Shown here piece by piece: positions 27,767 to 34,596 of a stretch of 34,596 nucleotides of DNA. The stretch's first letter is position 1, and every line of letters starts with the position of its first letter. A program made the position numbers and the translations under genes. The stretch comes from a virus, in the IMG/VR virus record IMGVR_UViG_3300033388_002434, positions 1 through 34,596 of that record; one strand, 5' to 3'. Below the pieces are notes generated by a model that saw nothing but the letters and a program-made list of their open reading frames with translations, had not been told where the DNA came from and ran no database searches.

Positions 27767-30700
27767 ATGCCAGATTTAGCATCGTTATATATCAAGGTGG
27801 ACTCTAAAGGCGTTGTGACGGCTGGTAAGGATCTGGATAAACTCACCGGAACAAGCCATGGTGCAGAAAAGGCCACTGAATCAGTTACAAAAAGCTTTTC
27901 AAATCAGCTTATGGTCGTGAAGACATTGGCTAAAGGGTACGCCGCTCTGAAGATGGCTCAGTATATAAAAGACGCAACAATGCTTGCTGCCAGGTATGAA
28001 ACGCTTGGCGTTGTCATGCGCGTTGTTGGAAATAACGCCGGGTATACAGGGGCGCAAATGGATGAGTTTACTCGTAGCCTTCAAGAGACGGGTATTTCGT
28101 TGGTGGAATCGAGACAGTCAATAACTCGGATGGTCCAGGCACATCTTGATCTTACTAAAGCATCAAAGCTTGCTCGTGTCGCCCAGGATGCAGCAGTTAT
28201 TGGCAATATTAATTCATCTGAGGCATTTCAAAGGTTGGTTTATGGTATTCAATCTGCGCAGGCTGAAGTATTACGAAATATTGGAATCAATGTAAACTTT
28301 GAAACCAGTTATAAAAAAGTAGCTGATGCAACGGACCGCGCCACCACATCATTTTCTGAAGCTGAGAAAGCAGAGATCAGAATGGACGCTGTTCTCGACT
28401 CAAACACAACGATTGCGAGTTCTTATGCAGCGAGTATGGAGACTGTCGGGAAACAAATGCTGTCCCTTCCAAGATATCTTGAAAATATTAAGGTTGGTTT
28501 TGGTCTGGCATTTACTCCGGCATTGGCTGAAATTATAGAATCAATTACCGGATCTTTAAAAACTCTTAACGGCGAATTAACAGAAGGCAGCAAAGAAAAA
28601 ATAAATGATTGGGGCGTGAATTTCCGAATTGCAATAATTTCCATTGAAGCAGAATTTATGCGGCTTGCGATGCTAATTGATAAAATTGGCGGGACAATGA
28701 CTTCAGCCCAAATGTTACTTTATGGGCCGGGTGCCGCACTTGGCATTGAAAGCAGCACGAAAAGATTTGAAGCAGCAGCAGATGCAAATATGGAATATAG
28801 GCGAAGATATGAGGAAACAGACAAGGCGCTTGAAGCCCTTGCTCTTAAACAGATTCGTCTTGAACAATCTTTGACAAAAGAAGGGAAAGCCACTGCAAAG
28901 GCAAGGGCTGATGCCTTAGAAGCTACACGTCTTGCGTCAAGAGAGCAGACAGAGGAAACCGGAAAAGAAGAAAAAATCCTCAAGGAATGGACAGAATTAC
29001 AGAAAGGAATAGGGCTTACAAGTGTAGAAAACGAATTAAGGTTACTTGATATAAAATATGAAAATTTTAAAAAGGTGGCTGAAGATGAAGTAGCCCTCGA
29101 GAAATGGAAACAAGATCAGATCCTTGAAATCCAGGCCAATGCCGCAAACCAAAGTGTAGCACTGTATCAGGAGCTTTATGAAGCAACCGGCCTTGATGAG
29201 TATGCAGAAAAGGCAATCTCAGAATACGCAAAAGTTTTAGATGCCGCTGAATCAACCTGGGGCGGAATATTAGAGGATGAGGAAGATATAGCAACTCTCA
29301 GGCTCAAAAAAGAAGAGGAATTCGCTGATAAACTTTATGGTATTTTTGACGACATCGTAGACGCTGAACAAGACGCGGCCGATGACAGATTGAACGTAAT
29401 CCGGGATTTTACAGACAATCGAATATCTGAAGAAGGCCGAGGTGGCGCAGCAACGAAAGAAAGCATGGGGATAAGAGGAGAAATTGTCCCTTTCGAATCA
29501 GATACATCTTTTCAGATGACATGGGATTCTTACGTCGGATGGCTTACTCCGGGAGTGATTAAGGAGCTTGATCGTAACCAGGCCATTATCGAAAACGCCC
29601 CAAAAATAGCGGCGGCGGCGGCGGCAAGAGAAGCGGCGGCGCAAAAAGCCGCTACGGATGCGCAGAGGGCATCGGCAGACGCACAACGGGCAGCGGAAAG
29701 AGAGGCGCAAAGGCTACGAGGCATTGCAGACCAGAGAGTCAGATTAGAAATTCAAACGCTTGAGGCGACTGGATACGCAGAAGAGGCACTCGGAGTTCAA
29801 AGGCTTTTTGAGTTATCTGCGTTGGATGAATCGTTGAGGCCACTCCAACAACGACTTTATTACCTTGAGGACGAAGCCAAGGCGGCTGAAGAGGCGGCGG
29901 AGGCATCAGAAAAACTCATAGAAGCGCAAAAAGCATCTCTTGATGTATTCGAAGATTCAATTTCTGCTCTCGTTTCACAAGGCAAAGCAATCAAAGATTT
30001 TATCAATTCGCTGGGCGCGGCTGGCGGAGCGATATCACTTTCAGCTGCTCGGGCATCATACGCGGCAGACCTGGCCGGAGCAAAAACAGGGGACCCGGAA
30101 GCTTATAGCCGTGTCACACAGAGCGCTGGAACTTACATTTCAACCGCTGGCCAAACTGCCAGAAGCTCGGTTGAAATGGCCCGTATAGTTGCTGGAATCA
30201 AAAGCGAATTATCAGCATTGCAGCCAGTAGTTGACCTTGAATCAAATATTGAACTTTTGAAGGCGATCAAGGAAGCTACGAAAGACACTGCTACGTCTAC
30301 TGATCGACTTGACGTTCTAGGAATTAAGGCAATTTTTGATCTTGAACAGACATTGACGCTGGTTGATAATTCGGAAGGTTTGCCGGATCACTTGAAAAAA
30401 ATGATAGTCGCTCAGTCTGGGGATTATACGCTATGGCTTAAGGCTCAGTTAGATTCTTCGGTGAGTGATGATTTAAAGCGAGTTTTGATTGACGGCGCTG
30501 GGATATACGCAGCATCAGTTACGGCAACTATCGGAACGGTAGATGCAAAAAGCCAGAAGTTGGTATTTGATACAGCAAAGCACACATTTCAAACCGACAT
30601 TAATGCAGTATTTGAATCAATGGACGCAAAAAGCCAAGCGCTTGTATTCGATGCGGCACGTAAATATGAAACTGATGTAAGTTCAGTCTACGGCAATTCA

Positions 30701-32083
30701 GACGCTAAAAGCCAAACGCTCGTTTTCGATGCCGGGCGTGATTACGAGACTGCCGTGTCAGCTGCGTTTGAGACAGCGGACGCAAAAAGCCAGAAGTTAG
30801 TTTTCGATGCGGCGAGAAAATACACCGCGAATGTTTTTGCTTCGTTTGTGTCGGCTGATGAAGAAAGCCAAAAATTAGCTATCGACGCAAGAGGGCATTA
30901 TGCCGCAACGGTGGACTCAATAATGGGTAGCTGCCTTGATGACGAAAGTAAAAAACTGGCTATAACGGCTGAAGGCGGTTATCTCTCGACTGTAACCGCT
31001 GTAATCGGAAATGTTGACGATCACGTAAAAAAGATTATTTTTCCATTGACTGAAATAATAAAAAGAACAATCGATGCCTCTTTAAAGCCTGGAGTATTAG
31101 AGTCTGATGCCGGCAAATTAGCTCTCGGTGAAACAAATGACATGACTACACGCGTTGCGGCGGTGATGGGAACGCTTTCGGATGGCACGGTATCAACAAA
31201 AGACGCGCTGAAAGCTCTTGAAACATATTCAGACTTGCAGACAAACGTTGCCGCAGTGATGGGCGCCCTTTCAGACGGCACCGTAACAGACGATACCGCA
31301 ACGAAGATTTTGCAAGGGACTATCGACAGGACTGCGAAGATTGCAGCAGAGCTTGACAACCCAGCATGGGCGTCAAATCCAGCAGCAAATCCAGCTTATC
31401 AACTCGCTCTCGCGGAAGGGAGCGCATATTCTGCATCGGTTACCGCAGCGTTAAAAGATGGTGATATAACCGCTGACGAACTTTCAGCTTTATTGAGTGG
31501 AACGGGGCTGGCGGTTACAGAGATTGACGGGATTATGACGTGGAGTCCGGAAAAATCGTTGAAAACTATATGGGAAGCTATACAGTCGTCAACTCAGGGG
31601 ACAGCGGCCAATACAAAAAAATTGTTGCTAGCGTCTGTCCCAACAACGGCTACTACCGTAGAATCAGTAAGCGAGGTTCTTAATTATATAGATGACTGGG
31701 GGGTCCCTCATTACAAGACCGTAAATTATGCGACAACCACTAGCCATGGAATTAATTATTTTACTGACGGCACAAAATCAACTTATGCAGATGGCGGAGT
31801 TTTTACAAACGGAATTGTTACAAAGCCCACCCTTTTCAATAATTCGCAAATGGGGGAAGCAGGCCCGGAAGCAATCATGCCTCTAACGCAAGGCCCTTCA
31901 GGCCTCGGGGTCAGAGCAATAGGAGCCGACAGCCCTGAACTTTTGGCAGAAATAAAAAAGCTAAGAGAAGAAGCGAAAGCGGGTGATCTCGCACTCGCGA
32001 AAAATTCAACCAAAATAGCAAAGATTCTGTCCAGATTTGATGATGACGGAATCCCTGCAGAAAGGGCTGCAAATGGGGGCTAA
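27767..32083 (+). CDS. Tail tape measure protein with 26-residue repeats
   Basis: A 1438-residue protein that sets tail length. The N-terminal 200 residues (YIKVDSKGVVTAGKDLDKLT, then VMRVVGNNAGYTGAQMDEFT) are typical. Alpha-helical coiled coils follow, including an Ala-run (AAAAAAREAAAQKAATDAQR near 620-640). Residues about 924-1085 consist of repeats of 26-27 residues (core DAKSQKLVFDAARKY). The C-terminus ends with ADGGVFTNGIVTKPTLFNNS and MGEAGPEAIMPL, a common tail-tape ending. If every residue spans about 0.15 nm, the tail would be near 215 nm. No lysozyme or peptidase domain is apparent. Confidence 0.93.
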   Translation: MPDLASLYIKVDSKGVVTAGKDLDKLTGTSHGAEKATESVTKSFSNQLMVVKTLAKGYAALKMAQYIKDATMLAARYETLGVVMRVVGNNAGYTGAQMDEFTRSLQETGISLVESRQSITRMVQAHLDLTKASKLARVAQDAAVIGNINSSEAFQRLVYGIQSAQAEVLRNIGINVNFETSYKKVADATDRATTSFSEAEKAEIRMDAVLDSNTTIASSYAASMETVGKQMLSLPRYLENIKVGFGLAFTPALAEIIESITGSLKTLNGELTEGSKEKINDWGVNFRIAIISIEAEFMRLAMLIDKIGGTMTSAQMLLYGPGAALGIESSTKRFEAAADANMEYRRRYEETDKALEALALKQIRLEQSLTKEGKATAKARADALEATRLASREQTEETGKEEKILKEWTELQKGIGLTSVENELRLLDIKYENFKKVAEDEVALEKWKQDQILEIQANAANQSVALYQELYEATGLDEYAEKAISEYAKVLDAAESTWGGILEDEEDIATLRLKKEEEFADKLYGIFDDIVDAEQDAADDRLNVIRDFTDNRISEEGRGGAATKESMGIRGEIVPFESDTSFQMTWDSYVGWLTPGVIKELDRNQAIIENAPKIAAAAAAREAAAQKAATDAQRASADAQRAAEREAQRLRGIADQRVRLEIQTLEATGYAEEALGVQRLFELSALDESLRPLQQRLYYLEDEAKAAEEAAEASEKLIEAQKASLDVFEDSISALVSQGKAIKDFINSLGAAGGAISLSAARASYAADLAGAKTGDPEAYSRVTQSAGTYISTAGQTARSSVEMARIVAGIKSELSALQPVVDLESNIELLKAIKEATKDTATSTDRLDVLGIKAIFDLEQTLTLVDNSEGLPDHLKKMIVAQSGDYTLWLKAQLDSSVSDDLKRVLIDGAGIYAASVTATIGTVDAKSQKLVFDTAKHTFQTDINAVFESMDAKSQALVFDAARKYETDVSSVYGNSDAKSQTLVFDAGRDYETAVSAAFETADAKSQKLVFDAARKYTANVFASFVSADEESQKLAIDARGHYAATVDSIMGSCLDDESKKLAITAEGGYLSTVTAVIGNVDDHVKKIIFPLTEIIKRTIDASLKPGVLESDAGKLALGETNDMTTRVAAVMGTLSDGTVSTKDALKALETYSDLQTNVAAVMGALSDGTVTDDTATKILQGTIDRTAKIAAELDNPAWASNPAANPAYQLALAEGSAYSASVTAALKDGDITADELSALLSGTGLAVTEIDGIMTWSPEKSLKTIWEAIQSSTQGTAANTKKLLLASVPTTATTVESVSEVLNYIDDWGVPHYKTVNYATTTSHGINYFTDGTKSTYADGGVFTNGIVTKPTLFNNSQMGEAGPEAIMPLTQGPSGLGVRAIGADSPELLAEIKKLREEAKAGDLALAKNSTKIAKILSRFDDDGIPAERAANGG
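30538..31017 (+). repeat. Six tandem 26-27-codon repeats in the tape measure gene
   Basis: Consecutive units begin VDAKSQKLVF, MDAKSQALVF, SDAKSQTLVF, ADAKSQKLVF, ADEESQKLAI and LDDESKKLAI, each followed by a D/Y-rich second half. Unit length is 78-81 bases. The later units are diverged and grade into VAAVMGTLSDGTVS-type repeats near 31155-31290. Confidence 0.85.
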
Positions 32084-32909
32084 AGACGGAAATAGAGAAA
32101 TGTCGCAGGATGGGCATGATATCACAGCAGCCTCTGAGATGCCTTCCGGCGGCTGGGGAATCCGCGGTTGGCTGTCCGCGATTTATAGACGGATACATGA
32201 CGTCAATGTGATTGGCCGCGAACCGTGGGATAAACTAGGATTTAACGCCGCAGCCACAGTTGATGAAATAATTTCTCCTCAAGGCGGGGATTACGTGTTT
32301 CCGGACGTAGAACAGCAGATGCACGTTATTGGTGGCACAGAAGACACGGCTGGCGGGACTGGGATTAGAACGCTAACAATTTATTATCTTGATGGGCTAT
32401 ATGCCGAAAAAAGTGTCGATGTGATACTGACCGGAACCACCGCAGCCGTAACGTTGGTATCGGATATCTTCAGAGTTCAATCGGTCAGAGCTAAAACTGT
32501 CGGTTCTGGCGGCGCAGCTGATGGAAATATTTCTATCGAAAATGCTGCCGAAACAATCACTTATGGGTATATCGAGCAGGGGTATAACAGGCAGCGGCAA
32601 CTTGCTTGGACAGTTCCGGCTGGTAAGATTCTATATATCGATGAAATGAACGCCAGCGCGATAAACACGGCTGCGAATAAATACTGCATCATAGAAGTCA
32701 AAGCGACTTATGACGATAAGGCTGGTATTGCGTTACCGCCCGGAGTTTACATGGTTTATTCCGAAATAGGGCTAGCAAGCAACGCTATTCCGATGAGTTC
32801 TTTTAGGCCACTTGTATTTGTTACCGGAACCGATTTGCTGGCAACGGCTACGGGCAATAGCACAGCTACAGTAACCGTAGGTTTAAGAGGATGGTTAGAG
32901 AAGGCTTAA
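32073..32909 (+). CDS. Tail protein, probable fibre or tip component
   Basis: The start is uncertain: ATG 32073 (MGAKDGNREMSQDGHDITAA) has GAAAGGG 7 bases upstream, and an alternative ATG lies at 32100. The protein (about 278 residues) has PSGGWGIRGWLSAIYRRIHD, a common start of phage tail-fibre-like proteins, then beta strands such as NRQRQLAWTVPAGKILYIDE. Its gene overlaps the end of the tape measure by about 10 bases. It probably belongs to the distal tail; a sugar-binding role is not seen directly. Confidence 0.65.
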   Translation: MGAKDGNREMSQDGHDITAASEMPSGGWGIRGWLSAIYRRIHDVNVIGREPWDKLGFNAAATVDEIISPQGGDYVFPDVEQQMHVIGGTEDTAGGTGIRTLTIYYLDGLYAEKSVDVILTGTTAAVTLVSDIFRVQSVRAKTVGSGGAADGNISIENAAETITYGYIEQGYNRQRQLAWTVPAGKILYIDEMNASAINTAANKYCIIEVKATYDDKAGIALPPGVYMVYSEIGLASNAIPMSSFRPLVFVTGTDLLATATGNSTATVTVGLRGWLEKA

Positions 32910-32910
32910 A

Positions 32911-33843
32911 ATGATTATTATTCGACCGATAGCGATTACCGATGCAATATTAACCAGCTCTAACGTCCCTGAGACTGATGGAACGGCTGGAGAATGGAGC
33001 GTGGCTGTTCCTTACACGAAAGGAGATACGGTCAGGGTCACAACGCCTGAAGTTCACAAGGTGTACGAAGCTCTTGAAGATGTGACAGGAGGAGACTCAC
33101 CGGAAGATGATGTTTTAAATTTGGTCCCAAAATGGCTTGAAATTGGTGCGACAAACCGCTGGGCAGCTTTCGATGATAAAGTCGGCTCAGAGACAAAACA
33201 GGCCGAGTCAATCACTTGCGAATTAACTCCAGGAGTAATAGTGGACTCAATTGCATTTCTTAATCTTGGCGCTGTCACAATTCGACTTGTTTCTACAGAC
33301 CCGATTGAAGGGGTAGTTTATGATAAAACAGTGGATCTGGTGTCTACAGTAATCGCCGGGTATTCAGGAATTTATGACTGGTATTCATACTTTTTCAGCT
33401 CAGATTATTTGATAACAGACGTCGTGAAGCTTGATTTGCCTCCGTATTTAAACGCAGTGCTATCTATTACGGTATCTTCTGTTGGAGACATAGCATCGGT
33501 AGGTGAAGTAGTTATCGGAGTTCAGGCAAATATCGGAAACACGCAATACTCACCGTCCATCGGCATTCATGACTATTCGATAAAAGAACAAGATCAATTT
33601 GGGATATGGTCGATCGTGGAGCGGTCTTTTTCGAAAAAAATGTCATGTGATCTCGCAATAAATACGGCTTCAATTGCAAATGTTCAAAACCTATTGGCAT
33701 CGTATCGAACTACTGCACTCGTGTGGGTTGGTTCGGTTGATTACCCATCACTTATCGTTTATGGATTTTATAAAGATTTTTCGATTCTTATCTCATACCC
33801 AGCATATGCAATTATGAATTTAGAAATAGAAGGTTTAACATAA
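32911..33843 (+). CDS. Distal tail protein with carbohydrate-binding-like N-terminus
   Basis: A 310-residue protein. Residues 20-75 (WSVAVPYTKGDTVRVTTPEV, then HKVYEALEDVTGGDSPEDD) resemble a chitin/carbohydrate-binding type 3 fold found in many phage tail proteins. The remainder is beta-rich with KPTLIV-like strands and SVGEVVIGVQANIGNTQYSP. It starts 1 base after the preceding stop. Position after the tape measure suggests distal tail or baseplate. Confidence 0.68.
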   Translation: MIIIRPIAITDAILTSSNVPETDGTAGEWSVAVPYTKGDTVRVTTPEVHKVYEALEDVTGGDSPEDDVLNLVPKWLEIGATNRWAAFDDKVGSETKQAESITCELTPGVIVDSIAFLNLGAVTIRLVSTDPIEGVVYDKTVDLVSTVIAGYSGIYDWYSYFFSSDYLITDVVKLDLPPYLNAVLSITVSSVGDIASVGEVVIGVQANIGNTQYSPSIGIHDYSIKEQDQFGIWSIVERSFSKKMSCDLAINTASIANVQNLLASYRTTALVWVGSVDYPSLIVYGFYKDFSILISYPAYAIMNLEIEGLT

Positions 33844-33858
33844 AAAAGGAATAATATT

Positions 33859-34563
33859 ATGGCAATTTCTAATTTACCGGAGCCGCCGAGCAGAGCAACC
33901 CCGGCCACGTTTTCACCGTTGGCCGATGCTTTTATAGCTGCGTTACCGGTTTTTGTCGACGAGGCGAATGCCACCGCTCAGGCCATGAATCTAAACGACA
34001 CCACAGCAAACAGTACAACCAGTGTAACGATTGGCTATGGCTCAAAAAGTTTCATAGTGGATCTTTCAAAAAGCTATCAGCCCGGGATGTCGGTAAAAAT
34101 TGCCGTCACAGCATCGCCGTCAAACTGGATGCACGGTGATATTACTAGCTATAATGCGGCTACCGGCGAGTTAATAGTTAATGTCACAACTACTCTTGGC
34201 GACGGGACATTCGCAGCGTGGACCATAACTCTGTCCGCCCCAGGCACCGCAAATTCTGGCGTAAATGATGACATTACTGCCATGACTGGGTTAGATGATG
34301 GCGGAATTCCGGTAGTAAAAGTGGACGGGGCTGCTAAAAAAGGTCTTTTCGGCATCGGCACTTTCGCATCAGATACAGGCGACACAATAGACATCACAGC
34401 CCTTGCGATCGGTACAACCTCCTATCACGTAGATATCACGCCGGATATTTCAAGCGGCTATATCGGAGAAATTAGCGTTGAGTCAAAAGCAGAAAATTCA
34501 TTTGTAGTGAAAAATTCAGGGAGTGATATTACAACAACATTTACATGGAGCTTAACATTATGA
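33859..34563 (+). CDS. Tail fibre-like structural protein
   Basis: A 234-residue protein. MAISNLPEPPSRATPATFSP and ADAFIAALPVFVDEANATAQ are the hallmark opening of many phage tail-fibre proteins. The middle TTSVTIGYGSKSFIVDLSKS, YQPGMSVKIAVTASPSNWMH and GDGTFAAWTITLSAP forms the conserved beta module, followed by a variable C-terminal domain (residues 145-234). It probably contacts the host surface. AAAGGAATAAT precedes the ATG. Confidence 0.8.
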   Translation: MAISNLPEPPSRATPATFSPLADAFIAALPVFVDEANATAQAMNLNDTTANSTTSVTIGYGSKSFIVDLSKSYQPGMSVKIAVTASPSNWMHGDITSYNAATGELIVNVTTTLGDGTFAAWTITLSAPGTANSGVNDDITAMTGLDDGGIPVVKVDGAAKKGLFGIGTFASDTGDTIDITALAIGTTSYHVDITPDISSGYIGEISVESKAENSFVVKNSGSDITTTFTWSLTL

Positions 34564-34596
34564 AACCTAACGTAACGATATTGAATAATATATTAA
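34560..34596 (+). CDS. Partial gene at the right edge
   Basis: ATGA overlap with the preceding stop opens a frame MKPNVTILNNIL that runs off the window. The overlap matches the style of the operon, so it is likely the next tail gene. Only 12 codons are visible. Confidence 0.55.
   Translation, partial: MKPNVTILNNIL

Overview
The window is a contiguous piece of a tailed double-stranded DNA phage (class Caudoviricetes), either a free phage or a prophage. It is incomplete at both ends: a leftward gene is cut at base 1 and a rightward gene is cut at base 34596. The tail module has a tail-assembly chaperone pair, a 1438-residue tape measure, a tail tube and a gp10-like/tail-terminator set. This fits a long non-contractile (siphovirus-like) tail, since I see no sheath gene. 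The host cannot be fixed from the sequence. AT-rich intergenic DNA, sigma70-type promoters and GGAGG ribosome sites suggest a Gram-negative host, and a sulfate-reducing or other environmental proteobacterium is only a guess.

Layout. (1) 1-5227, leftward: an early recombination operon. In transcription order it has two small genes, an SbcC/Rad50-like ATPase, a RecT annealase, a metallo-beta-lactamase-fold nuclease-like protein, and several small zinc or unknown proteins. Its likely promoter is at 5439-5467 and its leader is long and GC-rich. (2) 5430-5570: a divergent control region. (3) 5574-13372, rightward: a Cro/CI-like repressor that is probably leaderless, a zinc/HTH protein, then after a terminator and new promoter a replication set (DUF6291-like protein, SF2 helicase, zinc/Toprim primase, RuvC-like resolvase, P-loop kinase-like protein). 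(4) 10028-11040, inside the replication set: a stretch that looks like an integron gene-cassette array, with attC-like sites, two short genes and a 225-nt structured RNA. No integrase is in the window. (5) 13417-15249, leftward: a self-contained accessory block with its own promoter, palindromic operator and terminator. (6) 15288-34596, rightward: the late region, in the order small and large terminase, DUF4055-type portal, minor head protein, scaffold, capsid, cement protein, connectors, tail terminator, tail tube, chaperones with a programmed -1 frameshift, tape measure, then tail-tip or fibre genes.

How it fits together. The repressor region would switch between leftward recombination and rightward replication expression. 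The recombination set (ATPase, MBL protein, RecT) would process and anneal DNA ends, the helicase and primase would start replication, and the resolvase would clear branched DNA before packaging by the terminase through the portal. The most unusual part is the cassette-like insert in the replication operon, because attC sites are hallmarks of chromosomal and mobile integrons and are rarely reported in phages. All functional names rest on reading motifs by eye; no database search was possible.
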